This document shows, piece by piece, positions 1 to 7,515 of a DNA stretch of 13,207 nt (position 1 is its first letter; the number at the start of each line of letters is the position of its first letter). Position numbers and translations under genes: made by a program. The stretch lies in assembly GCA_017412025.1 (NCBI GenBank), contig JAFQOY010000015.1, positions 1 through 13,207 of the forward strand, read 5' to 3'. A model generated the notes under the pieces. The model ran no database searches, was not told the DNA's origin, and was given only the letters and a program-made list of their open reading frames with translations. The DNA comes from Clostridia bacterium. Lineage in GTDB: Bacteria; Bacillota_A; Clostridia; Christensenellales; Aristaeellaceae.

Positions 1-827
1 GCCTCGTTGATGGACTCCTTGGTCACATCCTCACCCTTAACGACAGCGATCAGGATGGTGGTAGAGCCAGTCGGGACCGGAACGCGCTGCGCCGCGCCGA
101 TCAGCTTGCCGTTGAGCTCCGGAATAACCAGGCCGATAGCCTTGGCAGCGCCGGTGCTGTTCGGAACGATGTTCTGCGCGCCAGCACGGGCACGACGCAG
201 GTCGCCCTTGCGCTGCGGGCCGTCCAGGATCATCTGATCGCCGGTGTAAGCATGAACGGTGGTCATGATACCGGACTGGATCGGATACTTGTCGTTCAGA
301 GCCTTCGCCATCGGGGCCAGGCAGTTGGTGGTGCAGGAAGCCGCGGAGATGACCTTATCCTCAGCGGTCAGCTTGCTCTCGTTAACGGAGAACACGATGG
401 TCGGCAGATCGTTGCCAGCCGGAGCAGAGATGACGACCTTCTTGGCGCCAGCCTCGATGTGAGCCATGGACTTGGCCTTGCTGGTGTAGAAGCCGGTGCA
501 CTCGAGCACGACGTCGACGTCCAGCTCGCCCCACGGGAGCTCGTTGGCCTTCGGCTTGGCGTAGATGGTGATCTCCTTGCCGTTGACGGTGATGGAGCCC
601 GGAACCTTCACGGTCTTGCCATCCTCTTCGAACACCGGCTCCTTGGAGGTGACGGTATCCTTATACTTGAAGGAACCCTGAGCGGTATCGTACTTGAGCA
701 GGTGAGCCAGCATCTTCGGGCTGGTCAGGTCGTTGATAGCGACAACCTCGTAGCCCTCAGCGTCGAACATCTGACGGAAAGCCAGACGGCCGATACGGCC
801 GAAACCATTAATCGCAACTTTAACCAT
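1..827 (-). CDS. gapA: Glyceraldehyde-3-phosphate dehydrogenase, type I (3' end cut by the window edge)
   Basis: Cytosolic glycolytic enzyme that oxidises and phosphorylates glyceraldehyde-3-phosphate to 1,3-bisphosphoglycerate, normally as a tetramer. The first 275 residues of roughly 335-340 are visible. They show the Rossmann motif GFGRIGR (residues 8-14), an Asp in INDLT (residue 33) that favours NAD+ over NADP+, the catalytic SCTTNC with Cys165, and the His of VHAYT (192). The ATG at 827 follows a GGAGG box. Codon use is strongly biased: Arg is CGT/CGC and Glu almost always GAG, unlike the neighbouring genes, as expected for a highly expressed gene. It has its own SigA promoter at 887-915. 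The C-terminus and any downstream pgk/tpi genes lie outside the window. Confidence 0.98.
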   Translation of the reverse strand, partial: MVKVAINGFGRIGRLAFRQMFDAEGYEVVAINDLTSPKMLAHLLKYDTAQGSFKYKDTVTSKEPVFEEDGKTVKVPGSITVNGKEITIYAKPKANELPWGELDVDVVLECTGFYTSKAKSMAHIEAGAKKVVISAPAGNDLPTIVFSVNESKLTAEDKVISAASCTTNCLAPMAKALNDKYPIQSGIMTTVHAYTGDQMILDGPQRKGDLRRARAGAQNIVPNSTGAAKAIGLVIPELNGKLIGAAQRVPVPTGSTTILIAVVKGEDVTKESINE

Positions 828-886
828 TGGAAATCTCCTCCTAATTCTGTTAATCAACAGTACTGACACGGGATAAACCCTTTTAT

Positions 887-915
887 ATTGTACCTAAATT
901 ACGCTTATTTTTCAA
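887..915 (-). promoter_or_regulatory. SigA-type promoter of gapA
   Basis: Read on the minus strand, a -35 TTGAAA (910-915) and a -10 TACAAT (887-892) are separated by exactly 17 bases. Transcription would start near 880 and give a leader of about 53 bases ending in the gapA ribosome-binding site. This leader contains a short inverted repeat, CTGTT-GATT-AACAG (847-860), which may be incidental. No other promoter is needed for gapA. Confidence 0.85.
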
Positions 916-1030
916 GTATTTCCTCTGCCTTTTTGCAAAGAAAACACATTTTGTGAAAAGAGTACTTAAAAAAGCGTACATAGTCCACCATTCCTGCTGC
1001 AATGTGACAACAATATGTCAGAAGCAGTTA

Positions 1031-2761
1031 TTATTCTGCTGTCTGCAGATATTCTGTGCGTACATATCCTTCAATGACATCGGTTTTCACATGCGACCAG
1101 CCGTCCGGGCGGGATTTGAGCACGATCAGTTCCTGGTGCTTATAGAGCCTTCTGAGTACATCAGACGAAAGACTCGGAGACTGCCTGAGATTGAGAGAGG
1201 AATCGTCGTCGATGTTGCTGACCACCGCGACATATGCCCCTTTCGGCATATCTTCCCTGGTTACGGGCATCAGCGTCGGTCTGGGCGTCGGGCTTGGAGT
1301 AGGCGCAGGCGTTGACATCAGCGACATATCCACCTGTGCAAGCGGAGGACGTTCGGCGGACCATCTCCTGATTTCCATACCGGGATAATAAAACCGCAGG
1401 ATATCCTCATAACTCATCTTGTATTTCTCAGCCATCTGCTGCGCGCCGCGCTGGCTCATGCCCACGCCGTGTCCAAAGCGTCTTGATTCAATCATAAACG
1501 CCGAACCAATATCGAACACCGAAACCAGTTCGTTTTGATAGACGTTGATGCTCAGCCCCATCGCTTGTTCGCCCGCAGTGAAGATGGGCAGCGTAACCGT
1601 CAACGCTTCCTTGATCTTCTTATATGGAGAATATGCCGGCGTAGCCGTCGGCGTCAGAGCCGGATCCGGCGTGCCCTCCGGCCCAGGCGTTTCCGGATTT
1701 ACCTCAGCAGACATATCTCTGAATGTATAGTCTCTGACCGAGATCTTCACGGAGAATTTTAGTTCGGTCATCAGCCTGGAGGGCTCGTCATATTTGGGCG
1801 TGGCGGCCTCCGCGCTGACGATTTCATCAAACCGGATCAGATTATCGTCAGCCTCAATGCCAAGCGCAGAAAGCTGCTCAGAGAGCGCCAAAACAAGCGC
1901 GCTGTGCAGCGCCTGTCCAACGCCGTTTTTGCCAGGCTTTTTGGGCAGCGTAAAACGCTTGACAACGCTTGCGTCATTTTCATAATCATACGGATCATCG
2001 CGCATGTCCATGTAGCCATAATGGCTGTCAGGATCGTCCCTTGGCCATACGTGCTGCCCAAGCTCGGTCTGTCCACCGTTGCTTGCAGAATAATAGCACC
2101 AGGCAAGCTTTCCGTTGTACATGCCGCAAATACCTTCTGTTTCCCGTACGGCCTGCTCCGAGAGCGGGCTTGACGCTGAGCGGCCGCGGAACGCCTGATC
2201 GTTGGTCGTATCTTCCACATCATAGTCTTCCGTGTCATCCGCATTGCGCAGCGCATACGTGCGCGCGGCAATCGCCTGTGCCTTGAGCGCCTCCAGCGGG
2301 AAGGAATCTCCCATTTCATACGGCACGACGCCGAGAAGATAATCCTCAATGTATATATGGAGAATCGGGCGAATTACGCCGTCTTTGATATCAAGGACGA
2401 GATCGCCTTCGTATAAGCCAGGACTGTCGTTTAATCGCAGCGCGCCAGACTTTTCCCCTTCGCATCTGAGCAGCCGGATTTCCGGCCCCATGGCAATGGC
2501 GATCTGTCCGCTGTGCAAAACAAGCTGATTATCCCGAAGAACAATCGTCAGCTCTGCTCCATCTGAAAACGTCATGGATCCGTTTTCAAGCATGTATGAG
2601 CCCTGTACGTCAAGACGAAGCGCCTCTTCCACGCCAAGACGCTTAAGCCAGACACGTATTGTCGAATCCATCTGAGCGTCAGCATTGGGGCCCGGAACAA
2701 CCATCGCCAGAGCAATCAGCAAAACAACACTGATCATATATTGAAACGGTCGCTTATTCAT
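1031..2761 (-). CDS. Secreted SpoIID/LytB-domain protein with C-terminal SH3b domain
   Basis: 576 residues. Residues 1-29 form a signal peptide (basic NKR, hydrophobic core ending near PNADA). The SpoIID/LytB region shows the hallmarks EDYLLGVVPYEM (Glu149 matches the proposed catalytic Glu of SpoIID lytic transglycosylases), ALKAQAIAARTYA, WCYYSASNGGQTE and, near residue 428, RRFGHGVGMSQRGAQ. Pro/Thr-rich stretches occur at about 356-379 and 482-500. The last 65 residues resemble a bacterial SH3 domain (SSLNLRQSPS...GYVRTEYL), a wall-binding module. The ATG at 2761 is chosen because GGAGG lies 7 bases upstream and because the longer in-frame start at 2824 would fall inside the -35 box. Two stop codons stand in tandem. 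Expected role: glycan-strand cleavage in the cell wall. SpoIIQ or spoIIID neighbours are absent, so a specific sporulation role (spoIID proper) is not shown. Confidence 0.9.
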   Translation of the reverse strand: MNKRPFQYMISVVLLIALAMVVPGPNADAQMDSTIRVWLKRLGVEEALRLDVQGSYMLENGSMTFSDGAELTIVLRDNQLVLHSGQIAIAMGPEIRLLRCEGEKSGALRLNDSPGLYEGDLVLDIKDGVIRPILHIYIEDYLLGVVPYEMGDSFPLEALKAQAIAARTYALRNADDTEDYDVEDTTNDQAFRGRSASSPLSEQAVRETEGICGMYNGKLAWCYYSASNGGQTELGQHVWPRDDPDSHYGYMDMRDDPYDYENDASVVKRFTLPKKPGKNGVGQALHSALVLALSEQLSALGIEADDNLIRFDEIVSAEAATPKYDEPSRLMTELKFSVKISVRDYTFRDMSAEVNPETPGPEGTPDPALTPTATPAYSPYKKIKEALTVTLPIFTAGEQAMGLSINVYQNELVSVFDIGSAFMIESRRFGHGVGMSQRGAQQMAEKYKMSYEDILRFYYPGMEIRRWSAERPPLAQVDMSLMSTPAPTPSPTPRPTLMPVTREDMPKGAYVAVVSNIDDDSSLNLRQSPSLSSDVLRRLYKHQELIVLKSRPDGWSHVKTDVIEGYVRTEYLQTAE

Positions 2762-2795
2762 GCTGCGGCCTCCATTCTTCCTCATGTTTGCAATC

Positions 2796-2824
2796 ATTAT
2801 ATCAAAAAGAGCCGTACAGTTCAA
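2796..2824 (-). promoter_or_regulatory. SigA-type promoter of the SpoIID/LytB gene
   Basis: Minus-strand -35 TTGAAC (2819-2824), 17-base spacer and -10 TATAAT (2796-2801), the latter preceded by TGA, giving an extended -10 TGn. Transcription would start near 2789, about 28 bases before the ATG. A vegetative-type promoter argues against strictly sporulation-limited expression. Confidence 0.85.
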
Positions 2825-2867
2825 CCAGGGGCAGCATTATGCAAAAACAGCACAAACTGTCAGTACC

Positions 2868-2894
2868 AAAAAAACCGCATCTGAACCGATGCGG
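2868..2894 (-). terminator. Rho-independent terminator of the pheST-aroE-ppa operon
   Basis: On the minus strand a 7-bp perfect stem CCGCATC / GATGCGG with a 6-base loop is followed directly by seven T. It begins 6 bases after the stop codon of the amidotransferase gene and separates it from the next promoter. Confidence 0.92.
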
Positions 2895-2900
2895 CATTGC

Positions 2901-3623
2901 TCAGCAACCGTGATAAACCTTCGCTTTTTCGACAAAATAGGTAAACAGGCGCATAGCCCAATCGCTGTAATAAGCAAGGCATTCCGGATGAAACTGTACG
3001 CCGAATACATCGTCGCGGCCGACCATGGAAACAGCTTCGATGATGCCGTCCATCGTAATGCCCTCAATCCGCAGCTTGTTTCCCGCTTCTTTGATGGACT
3101 GATGATGCATGCTGTTGGCTGGCATCAGCGTGGTTCCCGTGATCCGTTCAAGCAGGCCGCCCTCTTTAAAGCGCACCGTGTGATGCGGATTGTCATACGG
3201 GGGCTGTTGTCTGTGTGCGCTTTCTTCAAGGCCAAGCTGGCTGGGAATATCCTGAAACAGCGTAGCGCCAAGCGCTACGGCAAGAATCTGAACGCCGCGG
3301 CAAATGCCAAAGACCGGAAGATTCTGCTCAAGCGCAGCGTGAATCAGAAGCAGCTCCGACTCGTCGCGCTCATCCTCTATCCTGCCGCACTGCTCAAGAG
3401 TCTCTTCGCCAAACCGCGAGGGCAATATATCCCCGCCGCCGGCAAGCAGAAGGCCGTCAATCTGCCCAATCAGCTCGCCGGCCATCTTTTCATCCTTGAC
3501 CCGGGGCAGCAGGACGGGAAAACCGCCTGCCTGAAGCAATGTATGGAAGTACGTATTCTTGATGCTGTGCTGCTGGGTTTCTTCGTTATATGTACCGGAA
3601 ATACCGATGATGGGACGATACAT
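2901..3623 (-). CDS. Peptidase C26 / class I glutamine amidotransferase-like hydrolase (gamma-glutamyl-GABA hydrolase family)
   Basis: 240 residues, the usual length for the PuuD/peptidase C26 family, cytosolic. These enzymes hydrolyse gamma-glutamyl bonds with a Cys-His-Glu triad. Visible motifs are the N-terminal PIIGISGTY, LLLAGGGDILPSRFG (58-72), the nucleophile elbow FGICRG with Cys108, and GVQFHPE with His212 and Glu214. HHQSIKE (173-179) is also typical. The start at 3623 lies 3 bases after the ppa stop, and its GGAAGGG ribosome site overlaps the end of ppa, so the two are translationally coupled. It is the last gene of the pheST operon. The substrate cannot be read from the sequence: gamma-glutamyl-GABA, another gamma-glutamyl amide, or a folate polyglutamate are all possible. 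No puu-pathway genes are nearby. Confidence 0.88.
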   Translation of the reverse strand: MYRPIIGISGTYNEETQQHSIKNTYFHTLLQAGGFPVLLPRVKDEKMAGELIGQIDGLLLAGGGDILPSRFGEETLEQCGRIEDERDESELLLIHAALEQNLPVFGICRGVQILAVALGATLFQDIPSQLGLEESAHRQQPPYDNPHHTVRFKEGGLLERITGTTLMPANSMHHQSIKEAGNKLRIEGITMDGIIEAVSMVGRDDVFGVQFHPECLAYYSDWAMRLFTYFVEKAKVYHGC

Positions 3624-3626
3624 CGC

Positions 3627-4190
3627 TTATCCCTTCCTGCATTTTTCTTTTTTACCGGATTTTTCAGCAAACTTTGTCTGATAGGCGTCAATGGCTTCCA
3701 CGATGATCCGATTGGCTTCTTCTCTGTTCTGGGCGCAGCTGACAACCGTTTTATGCGATTCCAGCTCCTTATATACCGTGAAGAAATGCCTGATTTCCGC
3801 AAGCAGATGCTCCGGAAGCTGACTGATATCAAACATATAGTTGTAATTCGGGTCGCCCAGCGCTACAGCAATCACCTTTTCATCGCGTTCTTCTCCATCG
3901 CGCATTTCAAAAACGCCGATCGGTCTGCATTGCACAAGCGTCATCGGCTCAATGGCCTCTGAACAGAGCACCAGCACGTCAAGCGGGTCGCCATCTTCTG
4001 CGTAAGTTCTGGGTATAAAGCCATAATTTGCAGGATAATGCGTGGACGTATACAGCACACGGTCAAGGCGAAGCATGCCTGTTGCCTTGTCCAGCTCGTA
4101 TTTGTTCTTGCCGCCCTTTTTGATTTCAATAACAGCCATAAAGCGCTCAGGCGTGATCGTCTCCGGGGGAATATCATGCCATATATTCAT
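3627..4190 (-). CDS. ppa: Inorganic pyrophosphatase, family I
   Basis: Soluble Mg-dependent enzyme that hydrolyses PPi to two phosphates and so pulls PPi-releasing reactions forward. 187 residues, near the usual 170-190. The family signature EDGDPLDVLV (65-74) supplies metal-binding Asp66, Asp68 and Asp71. Further support comes from KKGGKNKYELD (25-35), YPANYGFIP (52-60) and DEKVIAVALGDP (103-114). Two in-frame ATG codons are possible. The first, at 4196, touches the AGGAGG box with no spacing, while the second, at 4190, has a 6-base spacing and is chosen. It sits between aroE and the amidotransferase in the pheST operon, so it is placed to remove the PPi released by aminoacylation. Confidence 0.96.
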   Translation of the reverse strand: MNIWHDIPPETITPERFMAVIEIKKGGKNKYELDKATGMLRLDRVLYTSTHYPANYGFIPRTYAEDGDPLDVLVLCSEAIEPMTLVQCRPIGVFEMRDGEERDEKVIAVALGDPNYNYMFDISQLPEHLLAEIRHFFTVYKELESHKTVVSCAQNREEANRIIVEAIDAYQTKFAEKSGKKEKCRKG

Positions 4191-4214
4191 CGGCATCCTC
4201 CTTTTTCTGCTGGT

Positions 4215-5078
4215 TCACATCTGCTCAAGCAGTTCCTGATAAACCTGCCGCTGCATGGCTTCAGAAGCAACCGTCCCGCTGTCAAACCAGAAGCGCTGCG
4301 CCTCTGCAGCCTGGTAAAACAGCATGCCAAGCCCTTCTGCAATCGGAATCGCATTTCTCTGCGCGGTTTGAATCAGCTGCGTCATGCGCGGATTGTATAC
4401 AGCGTCAAATACCGCTGCGCATCGCCTGATTGTTTCTTCCCCTACAGGGCATGCCTGCACATGGGGATACATGCCAACCGGCGTACAGTTAACCAGAACA
4501 TCGTGTGCGCCGGATACGCCGTCAAGACTGCATACGCCTATGCGCGCTGTGCCGTCAGGCTGCGTATCGCCCAGTTCCGCCGCAAGGGCAGCGCCTTTAA
4601 CCGTATCTCTTACTGCAAATGTTACCCGTCCGCCAAGGCGAAGAAACTCATACCCTGCCACTCTGGCCGCTCCGCCGCCGCCGAGAATCAGCACATCCTG
4701 GCGGTCAACTGCTATGCCGGCTTCGCGAATCGCACGGAGCATACCCAGACCATCGGTGATATGGCCAATCAATCTTCCATTGCGGTTTTCAACCGTATTG
4801 ACTGCACCGCATGCACGCGCAGCTTCATCGATGGAATCAAGCATCGGAATGATGCGTTCCTTATAAGGGATGGTGACATTAAAACCAGCAAAGCAGCTGC
4901 GCAGGACGTCCACAGCAGAGGACAGCTTTGCTCTGGGAATGGTCACAGGCAGATAAATCGCCTCGATATTCGCTGCAGCAAACAGAGAATTGTGAATAAA
5001 CGGAGACCAGGTATGTGATAAAGATTCGCCCAGAACGGCAAAGCGCGGCGTTGTCGCACAAACTCTTCGATCAATCAT
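4215..5078 (-). CDS. aroE: Shikimate dehydrogenase
   Basis: Reduces 3-dehydroshikimate to shikimate with NADPH in the common aromatic amino-acid pathway. 287 residues, normal for AroE. Seen: HTWSPFIHN (22-30, the SxSP.IHN substrate site with Thr in place of the first Ser), NVTIPYKE with catalytic Lys73, GAVNTV (91-96), TDG with catalytic Asp109, the glycine-rich dinucleotide loop GGGGAA (133-138), and near the C-terminus CTPVGMYP and EGLGMLFYQAAEAQRFW. The Asn of the usual NTDG motif is Ile here (GHITDG), a mild oddity. Start: the ATG at 5078 has GGAGG 7 bases upstream, and an in-frame ATG at 5099 has no such site. It begins 25 bases after pheT and is followed closely by ppa, so it should respond to the phenylalanine T-box. 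Confidence 0.94.
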   Translation of the reverse strand: MIDRRVCATTPRFAVLGESLSHTWSPFIHNSLFAAANIEAIYLPVTIPRAKLSSAVDVLRSCFAGFNVTIPYKERIIPMLDSIDEAARACGAVNTVENRNGRLIGHITDGLGMLRAIREAGIAVDRQDVLILGGGGAARVAGYEFLRLGGRVTFAVRDTVKGAALAAELGDTQPDGTARIGVCSLDGVSGAHDVLVNCTPVGMYPHVQACPVGEETIRRCAAVFDAVYNPRMTQLIQTAQRNAIPIAEGLGMLFYQAAEAQRFWFDSGTVASEAMQRQVYQELLEQM

Positions 5079-5103
5079 ACCCGGTCCTCCGTGATTCATT
5101 TCA

Positions 5104-7497
5104 TTACAGGCGCAGTACCGCTCCGCAATTCTCCTCGCAGGCCTTCAGGATATTCTGCATCAGCGGGTTGACGTCATCATCGGAAAGCGTGCGCTCAGCC
5201 GTGCGGAAAACCAGCGAGAAGGCAACGGATTTCTTACCCTCGCCAAGCTGCGCGCCGCGATAGATATCAAACATCTCCGACTTTTCAAGCAGGCTTCCGC
5301 CGGCCATGCGGATGCTGGACAGCACGCTGCCCACCGTCGTCGTCTCGTCCATAACCAGCGCAATGTCGCGGGTAACGGCAGGGAACTTCGGAAGAGCGCG
5401 GACATGGCCCATCTTGCAGCGCAGTTCGCCAAGCATTTCAAGATCCACTTCAGCGATCACCGTGCGCTTGGTAACATCAAAGGCAGCCATAACATCAGGA
5501 TGAACTTCAGCGACTGTGGCAAGGCACTTTTCGCCGCTCATGAGCTTCGCCGCACGGCCAGGGTGATGATACGGCTCAGCGCCGGGAATAACGTCGCAGG
5601 ATACGCCGAAACGTGCAAACATATCCATAACAATGTCGCGAACGGTGTAAAAATCAACCTTCGGACCATAAGCGCCCACGCAAAGCATCGGCTGCTCATG
5701 GGGAAGTTCGCCTTCCCTGCGCTCCGCCGCTTTAAAGACAGAGGAAATCTCGTAAAGCATAGCGGATTCATTGTTTCGGTTCTGATTCAGCGCAACAGTG
5801 CCCAGCATCGACGGAACGAGCGTAGAACGCATGACGCTTGTATCTTCGCCGAGCGGATTGAGAAGCTTGAGCGGCTGGAGACGGACGTCTCCGGCTTCAA
5901 GTCCCAGCTTTTCAATCAGCTTCGGACTGATAAAGGAGAAGTTGCGGATTTCAAACAGGCCCATGCCGGTCAGAATCCTGCTTACTTTATCGGAAAGCTG
6001 CATGCGCTCGTTTCTGACGCCCGGCGATGTTTCGCCGCGGAGCATTGTGGATCCGATATGCTCATAACCGTAAATACGAAGCACTTCTTCGGAAAGATCC
6101 TCTTCAACCTCAATATCCTGGCGGAACTCCGGCGCAACGACTGTCAGCGTATCTCCGCTGAGCGTAACGTCCATAAACAGGCTCTTGAGGATACGAGCCA
6201 TTTCCTCGCCCGGAATATTCATGCCAATACGCGCATTGATGCGAGCAACGGAAGCGGTTACGACGCGATTCTCCTTCGGATTGGGATAGCAGTCATACAC
6301 GTCGTCGATAACCTCGCCGCAGCCAAGCATATTGACCAGCTGGCAGGCGCGATCAGCAGCTTCGCGGCAGGTGGCAGCGCATACGCCGCGCTCAAAGCGG
6401 CCGGAAGCTTCGGTACGCAGGCCGAGCGCACGGGTTGTCTGACGGATACTGGCACGATCGAAGGAAGCGATTTCAAACATCACCGTCTTCGTCTCTTCGG
6501 TGATCTCCGATTCTTCGCCGCCCATAACGCCGGCAATGCCTGTTGCGTTGGTCTGATCGGCGATCATCAGCATATTGGTCGTCAGATCGCGCTCCTTGCC
6601 GTCGAGCGTGGTGATCTTTTCGCCTTCATAAGCGCGGCGGACAATGATGTGGTTATCCTTGACCTTGTCCAGATCAAACGCATGCATCGGGTGGCCGGTC
6701 TCCAGCATCACATAGTTTGTAATGTCAACGATATTGTTGATCGCACGCACGCCGGCAGCGTTGAGCGCCTTGCGCATCCACATCGGAGACGGACCAATCT
6801 TGATATTCTTGATCACACGCGCGCAGTAACGCGGACAAAGATCCGTATCCTGCACATCGATCGCAACAAAATCAGACATCTTTCCCGGAACGGTATCAAC
6901 CGTGATCTCCGGCTTATGAAACGCCGTGCCAAGGGTGGCCGCAGCTTCGCGTGCAACGCCCCACACGCTCAGGCAATCCGGGCGATTGGCAAGAATCTCA
7001 AAATCCACGATCGTATCATCTACGCCGAGAATCGGACGAACGTCAGAGCCGGGCGCGTATTCCTCCTGGAAAATCAGCAGACCCTTGTCGCCGACAGAAG
7101 GATACAGGTATTCCGGTACGTTGATTTCCGGACCAGAGCAGCACATGCCAAAGGAATCCACGCCGCGAAGCTTGCCGGCTTTGATTTCGACGCCGCCGGG
7201 AAGAATAGCGCCAACCTTGGCAACCGGAACGCTATCCCCTTCGTGAACGTTCGGGGCGCCGGTTACGATCTGAAGCGGCTCCTCCTCGCCCACATCGACA
7301 GAGCAAATGACCATATGGTCGGAGTTCTCATGCTTGCGAACGGAAAGGATCTTGCCGACTACGACATTCTGTACAGCCTCGTTCTGATCCTCGAGGCCTT
7401 CCACGCCGGTTCCGTGCATGATCATAGCATCCTGAAAAGCTTCCGCGGAAACAGGGATTTCCGTGTACTGCTTCATCCATTGCATCGGTACTCTCAT
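5104..7497 (-). CDS. pheT: Phenylalanine--tRNA ligase, beta subunit
   Basis: Beta chain of the alpha2-beta2 PheRS, which charges tRNA-Phe. 797 residues, a standard full length. Domains in order: N-terminal segment MRVPMQWMKQY; an OB-fold tRNA-binding domain (about 40-150; NVVVGKILSVRKHENSDHM, VTGAPNV, FGMCCSGPE); the B3/B4 editing domain with GHPMHAFDLDK, TLDGKERDL and IAGVMGGEES; the B5 domain (about 400-475); the catalytic-like core; and a C-terminal FDX-ACB anticodon-binding domain (about 700-797; FPAVTRDIALV to the end). Start ATG at 7497 with GGAGG 9 bases upstream. It follows pheS by 18 bases and precedes aroE. No truncation or frameshift is seen. Confidence 0.98.
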   Translation of the reverse strand: MRVPMQWMKQYTEIPVSAEAFQDAMIMHGTGVEGLEDQNEAVQNVVVGKILSVRKHENSDHMVICSVDVGEEEPLQIVTGAPNVHEGDSVPVAKVGAILPGGVEIKAGKLRGVDSFGMCCSGPEINVPEYLYPSVGDKGLLIFQEEYAPGSDVRPILGVDDTIVDFEILANRPDCLSVWGVAREAAATLGTAFHKPEITVDTVPGKMSDFVAIDVQDTDLCPRYCARVIKNIKIGPSPMWMRKALNAAGVRAINNIVDITNYVMLETGHPMHAFDLDKVKDNHIIVRRAYEGEKITTLDGKERDLTTNMLMIADQTNATGIAGVMGGEESEITEETKTVMFEIASFDRASIRQTTRALGLRTEASGRFERGVCAATCREAADRACQLVNMLGCGEVIDDVYDCYPNPKENRVVTASVARINARIGMNIPGEEMARILKSLFMDVTLSGDTLTVVAPEFRQDIEVEEDLSEEVLRIYGYEHIGSTMLRGETSPGVRNERMQLSDKVSRILTGMGLFEIRNFSFISPKLIEKLGLEAGDVRLQPLKLLNPLGEDTSVMRSTLVPSMLGTVALNQNRNNESAMLYEISSVFKAAERREGELPHEQPMLCVGAYGPKVDFYTVRDIVMDMFARFGVSCDVIPGAEPYHHPGRAAKLMSGEKCLATVAEVHPDVMAAFDVTKRTVIAEVDLEMLGELRCKMGHVRALPKFPAVTRDIALVMDETTTVGSVLSSIRMAGGSLLEKSEMFDIYRGAQLGEGKKSVAFSLVFRTAERTLSDDDVNPLMQNILKACEENCGAVLRL

Positions 7498-7515
7498 TGC
7501 ATTCTTCCTCCAAGC

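Noticed and set aside
847..860. Short inverted repeat CTGTT-AATC-AACAG in the gapA leader
   Set aside because: Five-bp A/T-rich arms are too common to support a regulator site such as CggR without comparative data.
252..866. A 204-codon plus-strand frame at the left end
   Set aside because: It is antisense to gapA, whose minus-strand translation is an unmistakable GAPDH; the plus frame shows no family features.
1005..1020. Inverted repeat TGACA-ACAATA-TGTCA in the gap between the SpoIID gene and gapA
   Set aside because: The arms are only 5 bp, no T-run follows on either strand, and it lies about 90 bases upstream of the gapA -35 box; it could be chance, so it was not called an operator or terminator.
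1260..1320. Repetitive-looking tract with GGCGT/GGGC repeats
   Set aside because: On the coding strand it is the Pro/Thr-rich linker of the SpoIID/LytB protein (alternating Thr-Pro codons), not a DNA repeat array or CRISPR.
2760..3962. A 400-codon plus-strand open frame opposite the amidotransferase and ppa genes
   Set aside because: It crosses a terminator, a promoter and the opposite strands of two recognisable genes, without a ribosome site or known domain.
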